Shown here: positions 1 to 4,858 of the stretch, piece after piece | Numbering within the stretch: the stretch's first letter is position 1 | Layout: the number at the start of each line of letters is the position of its first letter | Assembly (NCBI GenBank): GCA_945903675.1 | Contig: CAMDOP010000173.1 | Coordinates: forward strand, 1 to 6,961 | From: Crenothrix polyspora | Lineage (GTDB): Bacteria; Pseudomonadota; Gammaproteobacteria; Methylococcales; Methylomonadaceae | Direction of reading: 5' to 3' | DNA: 6,961 nucleotides | Translations under genes and position numbers: made by a program | Notes under the pieces: model-generated | What the model was told of the DNA's origin: nothing | The model's database searches: none | What the model saw: only the letters and a program-made list of their open reading frames with translations

Positions 1-237
1 GATTTTAACAATAACCCCCTTAATTATAATAATAGCCCACTCAATTTTGAAAACTCACCTAATAATTTTCAGAACAGCCCGCTCAATTTTGAAAATAGTC
101 CAAATCGTTATGGTAATGAAAACATTATTCGTAACAATCAAGGCAATGCTGTTGGCTATGAAGTTGAAAAGAGTGATGGTGGTGTAAATTATTTTAATTT
201 AAACGGGGAACGACAAGGCTATAAAGCTGGTAACTAG
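1..237 (+). CDS. 3' end of an Asn/Pro-rich heptad-repeat protein (5' part outside window)
   Basis: An open frame runs from the first base to a TAG at 235-237 and gives the last 78 residues of a protein. The visible part opens with five tandem heptads, roughly [N/S]-P-[L/N]-N-[F/Y]-x-N (PLNYNNS, PLNFENS, PNNFQNS, PLNFENS, PNRYGNE), then a short Gly/Asn-rich tail with two similar pieces, NQGNAVGYEV and NGERQGYKAG. The low-complexity N-S-P-L-N repeats followed by a 'GN.VGY' tail resemble small proteobacterial hypothetical proteins that I recall only in general terms; no function is known to me. An exported or surface location would fit the composition, but the N-terminus that would show a signal peptide lies off the window. 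The next gene starts 27 nt downstream on the same strand, so the two are probably co-transcribed. The reading frame is convincing because the repeats are kept in phase at the codon level. Confidence 0.75.
   Translation, partial: DFNNNPLNYNNSPLNFENSPNNFQNSPLNFENSPNRYGNENIIRNNQGNAVGYEVEKSDGGVNYFNLNGERQGYKAGN
13..117 (+). repeat. Five 21-bp imperfect tandem repeats coding for heptads
   Basis: Five units of 21 bp (13-33, 34-54, 55-75, 76-96, 97-117) each encode one N/S-P-x-N-aromatic-x-N heptad. Units 2 and 4 are nearly identical (core CTCAATTTTGAAAA), while unit 5 has drifted to PNRYGNE. Residues DFNN at 1-12 look like the end of a further unit, so the array continues upstream of the window. 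In-frame 21-bp units can gain or lose copies without breaking the frame. Confidence 0.8.
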
Positions 238-264
238 ATTGAATAATATTGAATGGGATAGATT

Positions 265-909
265 TTGAAAAAGATACTAATTATGTGCCCTCAAATCATA
301 AGAAAAATTTTTGCCATTACTATCCTCACATTCGCATTACCGATCTATGCCGAGGAAGATACCTCTAAAATTATTAATAACTACATTCAATGTTTGAATG
401 CGAAAACATTCTTAATGGATGGAACGTGTCGAAAAATAAGAAACTGGATTGCTGAAAAAACAAACTACTATCAATATGACGAAATAGTTGAGACCCTCGT
501 CAATGTTGTAGGTGTCCAAACTTACTATTACGATGGGGTAAAAACTACAAAGAAAGATAAGACCCAATGTGAGAATAACAAGGGTCTTCAAGGTTTCTAT
601 GATCCATCACGACGAACTATCGTGATATGCTCAAATAACTTCGAGACTAGTGGGGAGGCAAGATTAGTCATGCAACATGAGATCGTCCATGCGGCTCAAC
701 ACTGTTATGGCGGAACATTATCTAGAAACTCTATGTTAAAAGCTCTGTATTTCAGACAACCGCCAATCAGTGATGACTTTGAGACTGTTCTAGAGCTTTA
801 CCCAAAAGGTGAATGGGTCAATGAACTTGAAGCTAGAGCTGGATTAATGAGTGGGCTGGTTATTGACTACGCCACTTTACTTTATCTCTCATGCAGAGAA
901 AATAATTAG
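265..909 (+). CDS. Secreted cysteine-rich protein with HEIVH zinc-metalloprotease motif
   Basis: A 214-aa protein with an N-terminal signal peptide (basic MKK..., hydrophobic stretch about residues 13-28, likely cleavage after IYA at 29). The mature part carries H138-E-I-V-H142, the HExxH pattern in which two His bind zinc and Glu is catalytic. A downstream NELEARAG segment (Glu187/Glu189) could supply a third ligand. Six cysteines remain after cleavage (43, 55, 102, 122, 147, 210), an even number that suits disulfides in the periplasm or outside the cell. I do not recognise a named family; a putative zinc peptidase is an inference from the motif. The start at 265 is TTG, with GGGA at 255-258 six bases upstream. 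An ATG at 283 would also leave a full signal peptide but has a poorer upstream site, so the start is uncertain. It follows the heptad-repeat gene by 27 nt, probably in the same transcript. Confidence 0.8.
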   Translation: MKKILIMCPQIIRKIFAITILTFALPIYAEEDTSKIINNYIQCLNAKTFLMDGTCRKIRNWIAEKTNYYQYDEIVETLVNVVGVQTYYYDGVKTTKKDKTQCENNKGLQGFYDPSRRTIVICSNNFETSGEARLVMQHEIVHAAQHCYGGTLSRNSMLKALYFRQPPISDDFETVLELYPKGEWVNELEARAGLMSGLVIDYATLLYLSCRENN

Positions 910-971
910 CTTGTAGCGTCGCTTCATCCTAATGAAATTCTATTTCAAGATACGGGAGTCACCAGAAGTAA

Positions 972-980
972 GGGGGGGGG
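972..980. repeat. Homopolymeric G9 tract in intergenic spacer
   Basis: Nine consecutive G follow AAGTAA between the metalloprotease-like gene and the 152-aa orphan gene. Such tracts are prone to slippage in vivo and to sequencing error. The tract is not inside an open frame: the reading frame of the downstream gene is closed by a TAA at 1051-1053. A change in tract length would therefore act on transcription or spacing, if on anything. Confidence 0.85.
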
Positions 981-1033
981 TAGAGAGAATATTATTTACA
1001 ACTTAAACAATAGAAAAAAAGAGTATATTTAGC

Positions 1034-1051
1034 ATGTTGTTTTGGCAACAT
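1034..1051. promoter_or_regulatory. 6-bp inverted repeat just upstream of the 152-aa gene (candidate operator or leader hairpin)
   Basis: ATGTTG (1034-1039) and CAACAT (1046-1051) form a perfect inverted repeat around a 6-nt TTTTGG centre, ending 14 nt before the ATG at 1066. A TATATT at 1024-1029 could be a -10 box, which would put the transcription start inside the repeat, but no good -35 is visible at the right distance (ACTTAA at 1001-1006). It could be an operator or a short hairpin in the leader. There is no T-run after it on the plus strand, so it is not a terminator. Confidence 0.3.
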
Positions 1052-1065
1052 AAATAATATTAATT

Positions 1066-1524
1066 ATGGCTACGGATAAAAAGAGTGCTTCTATGGCGAA
1101 ATACGCAGATAAAGTAATGATAAGTTGTATCGCCATTAGGTTGGTTAAAGATCTTTTTGAAAGCGATATCCCATTCGAGAGCAATCCCGAATTAGAAGCA
1201 TTCACTTGTATTGTATTGAAAGAGCATCCCCGTGATACGATCTATCACGATCAAACTATAGCAGTTGCCTCTATCTTGACAGAGCATTTAACTAAGGAAA
1301 ATATTTTTGATATCAAATATCTTCAGGAAGTCGCTAATATCGTTGCCGCAAAACATGACTCAGATTGCAAAGAGAAGGGTGTAATAGGTCGGCTTTTTAA
1401 TAAGGGTCCTAGTGATTTTGATGCTGCATCGCGAGTAGCGGTTGCCATTCAGGATATTAAATGGGCGATGCACCTATATCCCTACAAAGACTATATTGCC
1501 GATTACAATTCACAAATAATTTAA
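1066..1524 (+). CDS. Orphan 152-aa soluble protein, unknown function
   Basis: A 152-aa protein of mixed charge, without signal peptide or membrane segment, probably mostly alpha-helical and cytoplasmic. Visible landmarks are an aromatic C-terminal segment (KWAMHLYPYKDY, about 132-143), a GRLFNKGPSDFD stretch at 108-119, and cysteines at 21, 48 and 101. I recognise no family. The ATG at 1066 has no Shine-Dalgarno-like sequence. An internal ATG at 1093 (MAKYADK) has AAGAG at 1081-1085 with 7-nt spacing, so the true protein may start there and be 143 aa. The TAA at 1522-1524 lies within the last codons of the convergent J-domain gene, giving a 15-bp tail-to-tail overlap. It sits 156 bp after the metalloprotease-like gene and may have its own promoter near 1024. 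It reads as a real gene because the frame is long and open and the product has normal amino-acid composition. Confidence 0.65.
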   Translation: MATDKKSASMAKYADKVMISCIAIRLVKDLFESDIPFESNPELEAFTCIVLKEHPRDTIYHDQTIAVASILTEHLTKENIFDIKYLQEVANIVAAKHDSDCKEKGVIGRLFNKGPSDFDAASRVAVAIQDIKWAMHLYPYKDYIADYNSQII

Positions 1525-2424
1525 TTTTTTAAGGGTTTGATAAGCCACATTCAAAAGCGTTGTTTCTTCTTCAGCAACTTTCTTAAGTTTATCCCCTAAT
1601 CCAATTACTTTATCTGGATGATAGCTACTCATTTTTTTCTTAAATGCTGCTTTAATTTCAATAGGTGAAGCATTTAAATTTAATTCAAGTATTTCAAAGC
1701 ACATTTTATAACTGCTTCTTAAGGCATTTAATCTAACTTCAAATGGATCACTTCTTGTTTGTTTTTTCTTATCTTCATGAGAATCGACATTACTTCTTCG
1801 GGATTTTTTCTCATGACTAGGACTGTCATTAGTCGATTCGGAATTTCCTTGGCGTTTGTTTTGATCATAACTTATTCGATTAAACAGAAACCACTTTATT
1901 AAGCCCGTCGAGTATCCTATACCGTAAATCCCAACAGCCACAATCATTGATATAAAAAACCAGTCTCCAATATCGCTTATAAATTTAGAATAACCTATTC
2001 CCCCTTTAGCAATATATAGCATTACAAGAAATCCACCATACCAACGCCCTAATTTTGCGGAACTATCTCGTTTTTTCCCTATTAAGTTATAATTCATAAT
2101 ATAGAGAAATATAGCTCCTAAAACTAAGGAAGCCACTAAAAAAACTTCATAAGTAATTGGTTGAACCTTAGGTGTTGATCTAATGACGAAGTTAGCGCCT
2201 ACTTGGCTTGATAAGTCTGTATTTTTTTTGGTTGATTGTTGATTAATACTAATAGATTTGGTTTGTACAGTACTTATCTGTTTTTCTTGAATTAAACCTA
2301 CTTTCCCATAAAATTGCTGAATAGGAATGTCGGAATAATATTTAGTATGTAATCTGTCAACTAGTTGTTTATCTGATAAATCACTATACTGCGGATACTT
2401 TTCACGGATGTTTTTAATATTCAC
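1510..2424 (-). CDS. Membrane-anchored protein with C-terminal J domain (DnaJ-like)
   Basis: A 304-aa protein. Residues 241-304 are a J domain: CFEILELNLNASPIEIKAAF for helices I-II, then YHPDK with the HPD triad at 269-271, and a final helix with LLNVAYQTLKKL. In J proteins HPD stimulates the ATPase of DnaK, so this end should face the cytoplasm. Hydrophobic segments lie at about 94-112, 129-146 (less hydrophobic, with one Lys) and 154-172. The basic loop 117-127 (KKRDSSAKLGR) and basic flank after 176 favour an N-out, C-in three-span topology; a two-span hairpin is the alternative. Residues 4-42 hold a YPQYSDLSDKQLVDRLH...YYSDIP motif that I recall as an N-terminal motif of various proteobacterial proteins. 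A charged linker (183-228) joins membrane and J parts. Class III J protein by architecture: no Gly/Phe region or zinc fingers. The start is GTG, chosen because AAGAGA precedes it by 8 nt. Third gene of the operon, 4 nt after the previous stop. Confidence 0.88.
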   Translation of the reverse strand: MNIKNIREKYPQYSDLSDKQLVDRLHTKYYSDIPIQQFYGKVGLIQEKQISTVQTKSISINQQSTKKNTDLSSQVGANFVIRSTPKVQPITYEVFLVASLVLGAIFLYIMNYNLIGKKRDSSAKLGRWYGGFLVMLYIAKGGIGYSKFISDIGDWFFISMIVAVGIYGIGYSTGLIKWFLFNRISYDQNKRQGNSESTNDSPSHEKKSRRSNVDSHEDKKKQTRSDPFEVRLNALRSSYKMCFEILELNLNASPIEIKAAFKKKMSSYHPDKVIGLGDKLKKVAEEETTLLNVAYQTLKKLNYL

Positions 2425-2428
2425 TTAA

Positions 2429-3040
2429 CTAATCTCTTATATTAAGCGGATCATTTGGCGAAGAGCTAGTTATAACAGATTTTTTATTTACAAGTTGATC
2501 ATCGCACAATCTTTTAGCTTCTTTGTAAGCCATTGTGAATCCATCTAAAGAGAAATAAATGTTCCCAGATCTTTTTACTTCTCCATCACCACTTGCTGGT
2601 ACCCAAATAGCAAGGCTTCTGTTATTTACAAGTAACGACTTTGCTGTAAGTTGTGAAAAGGCCAAAAACTTATGACCTTCTGACACCACTGTTTTAACAA
2701 TTTCTTGAGTACTTTGTCTTTGATTAGGTATTTTATATTCCATAACCCCCACTCCTTCTTCTCCTTCCTTTGAGTTATTGGCATAGGATTTTGATTGTAA
2801 AACCATTATCGCAGGAGAGGGTATACAATCTTTTGTGGGAATATAATCGAAAACAATATTTATTTCTTTTTCATTAATTGATGTGGTTGCTAACCTATAA
2901 ATGATCTGATTCGGCATTAAAAACTCAAGGACAATCCATTCCCCAATTTGTTTTTTTTGTGACAGCTTTTCCGTTTCATCAATAGCATATGATGATTGGG
3001 TTATTAATAGTAAAAATATAAATATTAACAGTCGAATCAT
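2429..3040 (-). CDS. Small exported protein with C-terminal DPLNIR tail, unknown function
   Basis: A 203-aa protein with a clear signal peptide (hydrophobic core residues 4-13, likely cleavage after SYA at 19), so periplasmic or secreted. Two cysteines remain in the mature part (72 and 179) and could pair. The segment IYFSLDGFTMAYKEAKRLC (161-179) faintly recalls the C-terminal part of invasion-associated locus B (IalB)-type periplasmic proteins (SL-x-GF-xx-A), but this is a weak motif match and I would not name it so. The last residues, SSSPNDPLNIRD, share DPLNIR with the end of the lipoprotein encoded just upstream. Middle gene of the three-gene operon: its ATG lies 4 nt after the previous TAA with AAGGGG 8 nt ahead, and its TAG lies 4 nt before the next GTG. 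Expected role: partner of the lipoprotein and the membrane J protein, inferred only from gene order and coupling. Confidence 0.75.
   Translation of the reverse strand: MIRLLIFIFLLLITQSSYAIDETEKLSQKKQIGEWIVLEFLMPNQIIYRLATTSINEKEINIVFDYIPTKDCIPSPAIMVLQSKSYANNSKEGEEGVGVMEYKIPNQRQSTQEIVKTVVSEGHKFLAFSQLTAKSLLVNNRSLAIWVPASGDGEVKRSGNIYFSLDGFTMAYKEAKRLCDDQLVNKKSVITSSSPNDPLNIRD
2433..2438 (-). promoter_or_regulatory. Shine-Dalgarno AAGAGA inside the end of the upstream gene, for the GTG start at 2424
   Basis: Read on the minus strand, AAGAGA lies in the Ile-Arg-Asp codons closing the 203-aa gene, 8 nt before the GTG start of the J-domain gene. It decides the GTG start and implies translational coupling. 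The arrangement matches that at 3049-3054. Confidence 0.6.
2433..2454 (-). repeat. Gene-end repeat, copy 1 (DPLNIR codons plus Shine-Dalgarno)
   Basis: The 22 bases at 2433-2454 match 3049-3070 at 18 of 22 positions, including 11 consecutive identical bases (CTTATATTAAG on the plus strand). Each copy encodes the DPLNIR tail and carries the next gene's Shine-Dalgarno. The partner copy is listed separately. Confidence 0.7.
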
Positions 3041-3044
3041 AAAG

Positions 3045-3803
3045 TTAGCCCCTTATATTAAGAGGGTCATAATATTGGTAAAGTGACTTCTTTCTTTTGT
3101 TATTAACTTTAGTGATTTTTTTTAGTAAATCTTGGGCTTCAACATTCCCTTGATTAGCTGCAAGTTTTAACCACTTAACAGCTTCAGTGTGACTCTGTGG
3201 GACACCTTCACCATTCAGATAGCAAATTCCGAGGAGATATTGCGACCGAGCATATCCTTGATTAGCTGAAAGAAGCCACCATCTAACAGCTTCTGAATAG
3301 TCTTGAATAACCCCTGCGCCTTCATAATACTTATAGCCAAGTTTATATTGAGCTAACTCATCTCCACGAGCAGCTGCAAGTTGATACAATCTGATAGCTT
3401 CCTTCCAATCTTTAGTTACACCTTTACCATCATCATATAAAGTGCCAAGATTAAATTGTGCTTCATAATCACCTTGATCAGCAGACAATCGATACCATTT
3501 AGCAGCTTCTGAATAGTCTTGGGCTACACCTTGCCCGATTTGATACATATATCCAAGTGCTTGTTGAGCATCTGGATCCCTTTGGATGCTAGCTAAGCGA
3601 AACCACTTGGCAGCTTCTGAATAGTTTTGAACTTTATAATAACTCCAACCCAAACGAGTTTGGTAAGTAGCATCACTTTGTGTTGTTAACTTTGATTTTT
3701 GAGTATTTAGATTTGGGTTTTGTATGGCAGAAGCAGTGTAGTTTTGGGCGCAACCTACCAACAACAAAAGCATTAAAGCTAAAAAAATCCTAAATGAGGT
3801 CAT
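3045..3803 (-). CDS. Sel1-repeat lipoprotein
   Basis: A 252-aa protein with a lipoprotein signal peptide: hydrophobic core, then lipobox LVGC at residues 15-18, with Cys18 as the lipidated residue. The next residues are Ala-Gln, not Asp, so the Lol pathway would carry it to the outer membrane. After a linker come Sel1/TPR-like units: a degenerate first unit (45-76), then four full 36-residue repeats at 77-112, 113-148, 149-184 and 185-220, each of the form AQ-x-LG-x-x-Y-x-x-G-x-GV...A-x-x-W/Y-x-x-x-A...G. Such alpha-solenoids act as protein-binding scaffolds. A basic stretch (231-239) precedes the final YYDPLNIRG, which shares DPLNIR with the next protein. First gene of the minus-strand operon. 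A weak AAAGAA lies just before its ATG, and a TATAAT at 3869-3874 (minus strand) is the only obvious -10 candidate, without a good -35. Ligand and exact role are unknown. Confidence 0.9.
   Translation of the reverse strand: MTSFRIFLALMLLLLVGCAQNYTASAIQNPNLNTQKSKLTTQSDATYQTRLGWSYYKVQNYSEAAKWFRLASIQRDPDAQQALGYMYQIGQGVAQDYSEAAKWYRLSADQGDYEAQFNLGTLYDDGKGVTKDWKEAIRLYQLAAARGDELAQYKLGYKYYEGAGVIQDYSEAVRWWLLSANQGYARSQYLLGICYLNGEGVPQSHTEAVKWLKLAANQGNVEAQDLLKKITKVNNKRKKSLYQYYDPLNIRG
3049..3054 (-). promoter_or_regulatory. Shine-Dalgarno AAGGGG inside the end of the Sel1 gene, for the ATG at 3040
   Basis: Read on the minus strand, AAGGGG lies in the Ile-Arg-Gly codons closing the Sel1 lipoprotein gene, 8 nt before the ATG of the next gene, with the TAA stop between. 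It supports the ATG at 3040 and suggests the ribosome finishing the lipoprotein helps start the exported protein. Confidence 0.65.
3049..3070 (-). repeat. Gene-end repeat, copy 2 (DPLNIR codons plus Shine-Dalgarno)
   Basis: Counterpart of the copy at 2433-2454, located at the end of the Sel1 lipoprotein gene. Both copies are followed by a stop, a 4-nt gap and the next start codon, so the whole junction is repeated, not just the peptide. Confidence 0.7.
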
Positions 3804-3953
3804 GTTCTTTCAATTATTTAATTGAGGTTATAGCACTATACGCCCAAGCTTTGGAGATTTACATAATAATTATATGGTTTTGTTTTTTCAGATATGGAGA
3901 AGTATTTCACTTGCACAAATAATACATTCTTTATTAAATCATCCTTAAAAAAG

Positions 3954-4001
3954 AATCCAAGCGCATATATGCTGAGATATTATGAAGTATACGATTGGAT
4001 T
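3954..4001 (-). terminator. Weak intrinsic-terminator candidate after the 73-aa gene
   Basis: On the minus strand AATCCAA (4001-3995) pairs with TTGGATT (3960-3954), a 7-bp stem, followed after one C by six T (3952-3947). The 34-nt loop is long and contains a 10-bp palindrome GCATATATGC (3963-3972) that could fold into a small inner hairpin. The stem begins about 40 nt past the stop of the 73-aa gene. The long loop and low GC make this tentative. Confidence 0.3.
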
Positions 4002-4042
4002 GCATTTGGTTAATCTTTGAAATAAATGCGGCCCTAATAAAA

Positions 4043-4264
4043 TCAAACTAATTCTTCGTAATCATGTAAGGCACCAATTTCTTTTGCAAACTTCTCAATG
4101 TCAATGTGGTATGCGCTGATAGTATTCGTCGTCAAATCTACAAGGCCGTAATCCCCATAACCACTCTGATCTTTTGGACTACACTTTACTAATTTCTTAT
4201 TTTCTTTCATTAGTTTGCGTTTAATACGAGCGGATAACGCTAACAATGTGATTTTCTTTTTCAT
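4043..4264 (-). CDS. Small orphan protein, 73 aa
   Basis: A 73-aa protein with a strongly basic N-terminal helix-like part (residues 1-27, many Lys/Arg), then a GYGDYGLVDLTTNTI beta-like stretch and an acidic end, IDIEKFAKEIGALHDYEELV. The pattern of a basic 'IxRKL' start, a 'YGLVD...N.I' centre and a 'H-x-D-x-E-x-x-A-x-E-x-G-x-L' end loosely resembles small conserved proteins that I associate with plasmids and integrative elements, but I cannot name the family. No signal peptide or membrane segment is convincing, so it is probably cytoplasmic. The ATG at 4264 has AAAGG ten bases upstream. A good promoter lies about 34-61 bp upstream, with a direct repeat over its -35 region, so it is probably a separately regulated single gene. 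The next gene downstream starts about 240 bp away on the same strand. Confidence 0.6.
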   Translation of the reverse strand: MKKKITLLALSARIKRKLMKENKKLVKCSPKDQSGYGDYGLVDLTTNTISAYHIDIEKFAKEIGALHDYEELV

Positions 4265-4297
4265 GCTATATCAACCTTTAAAATACAATAGAAGCCC

Positions 4298-4325
4298 AAT
4301 ATATCACTAAACGTCATTTCGTCAA
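4298..4325 (-). promoter_or_regulatory. Sigma-70-type promoter for the 73-aa gene
   Basis: On the minus strand TTGACG (4325-4320) is followed after 16 nt by TATATT (4303-4298), each 5 of 6 to consensus. The expected transcription start is near 4291, giving a leader of about 26 nt before the ATG at 4264. Confidence 0.6.
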
Positions 4326-4359
4326 AACAAATAATAGTAAATTCGTAAAAACGTCATTT
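4309..4359. repeat. 11-bp direct repeat AAACGTCATTT flanking the -35 region (candidate operator)
   Basis: AAACGTCATTT occurs at 4309-4319 and 4349-4359, exactly 40 bp apart. The first copy fills the spacer of the promoter above and abuts its -35; the second is upstream of it. A spacing near four helical turns fits two molecules of one regulator on the same face of the DNA. The regulator is not identifiable. Confidence 0.4.
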
Positions 4360-4373
4360 AATAGCTTAATTTC

Positions 4374-4399
4374 ATGCAAACCAACCGCATGCAGGCTAA
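4374..4399. repeat. 26-bp imperfect direct repeat, copy 1
   Basis: Matches 4489-4514 at 21 of 26 positions: shared blocks are ATGCAAACC, CCGCAT, CA and CTAA. The first 17 bases form a dyad ATGC-(9 nt)-GCAT. The repeat distance is 115 bp. Confidence 0.6.
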
Positions 4400-4488
4400 C
4401 TTTGAGGCTATGACTGGTTCGTTATGAGCAGCTTGATCTTGCCCTGTATGTCTCTGGATCGCCGCTAGCTGGCCTTAGCACTCCTAAT

Positions 4489-4514
4489 ATGCAAACCGTC
4501 CGCATACAACCTAA
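4489..4514. repeat. 26-bp imperfect direct repeat, copy 2
   Basis: Second copy of the repeat at 4374-4399, keeping the same ATGC-(9 nt)-GCAT dyad while bases inside the spacer differ. Conservation of the dyad but not the spacer hints at a protein-binding site. Confidence 0.6.
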
Positions 4515-4568
4515 ATACTTTTCCAAAAAAATATAAAATTTTTACAGCTTTGTGATTAAAAAAGGCAT

Positions 4569-4594
4569 GGGGGTGTTTTGCGGTAACGGGGGTG
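4569..4594. repeat. Paired GGGGGTG blocks, 19 bp apart
   Basis: GGGGGTG at 4569-4575 and 4588-4594, with CGGTAAC between. G5T-type direct repeats near tRNA genes recall arm-type sites of P4-like tyrosine integrases. This is a resemblance only; no integrase gene is in the window. Confidence 0.35.
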
Positions 4595-4791
4595 GGTACT
4601 GGTATCAAGATTGTTTGAGTGGATCATAGTTCATGATTGAGCTAGGTACTTAAATGCCAGAGGGCCTCTCCCCCTAGGGTGGGTGTTAAGGATGCTGTTT
4701 ATTTGGGAATTTAAAAGTTTGGCAATGACTGCCTGTTTTTGATAAGTTGCGGGAGGCTAAGACCTTTTTAGGAAGCTGAACTAAATCCTAC

Positions 4792-4812
4792 TGGTAACTT
4801 ATTGGTAACTTA
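4792..4812. repeat. Tandem TGGTAACTTA pair
   Basis: TGGTAACTTA occurs at 4792-4801 and 4803-4812, an 11-bp period close to one helical turn. It lies about 50 bp from the 3' end of the tRNA gene, just past its terminator, and could be an arm site for an integrase or a chance duplication. Confidence 0.4.
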
Positions 4813-4817
4813 ATAAT

Positions 4818-4847
4818 AAAAAAGGCCTAGATGAAAACACCTAAGCC
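4818..4847 (-). terminator. Rho-independent terminator of tRNA-Thr
   Basis: On the minus strand a 10-bp stem (4847-4838 with 4833-4824, including two G-T wobbles) closes a TTTT loop and is followed by six T (4823-4818) and ATTATT. It starts 11 nt after the CCA end of the tRNA, as expected for a tRNA operon end. Confidence 0.8.
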
Positions 4848-4858
4848 ATTGATTTGTT

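Larger units (their letters stand above)
4360..4817. other. Gene-less stretch between the 73-aa gene's promoter and the tRNA terminator
   Basis: No credible coding frame is visible on either strand over about 460 bp. It holds the two 26-bp imperfect repeats (4374-4399, 4489-4514), two GGGGGTG blocks (4569-4594), a short palindrome AGAGGGCCTCT (4659-4669) and a tandem TGGTAACTTA pair (4792-4812). Base composition is more even than in the AT-rich genes to the left. It lies directly beyond the 3' end of tRNA-Thr, where integrative elements often have their attachment and arm sites. Confidence 0.6.

Noticed and set aside
972..980. G9 tract as a translational phase-variation switch
   Set aside because: The tract sits between TAA and TAG in one frame, and the downstream gene's frame is closed at 1051-1053, so slippage cannot join or split a coding sequence here.
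1732..1749. DPFEVR in the J protein as a third copy of the DPLNIR tail
   Set aside because: It is internal (residues 226-231), only Asp, Pro and Arg match, and no start codon follows; likely chance.
3287..3629. Regularly spaced 19-base repeats as a CRISPR-like array
   Set aside because: The spacing is 108 bp or its double and in phase with Sel1 repeat codons, so the coding repeats explain it.
4659..4669. Palindrome AGAGGGCCTCT as a terminator or REP element
   Set aside because: The arms are only 5 bp with a one-base centre, there is no T-run, and there is no second copy.
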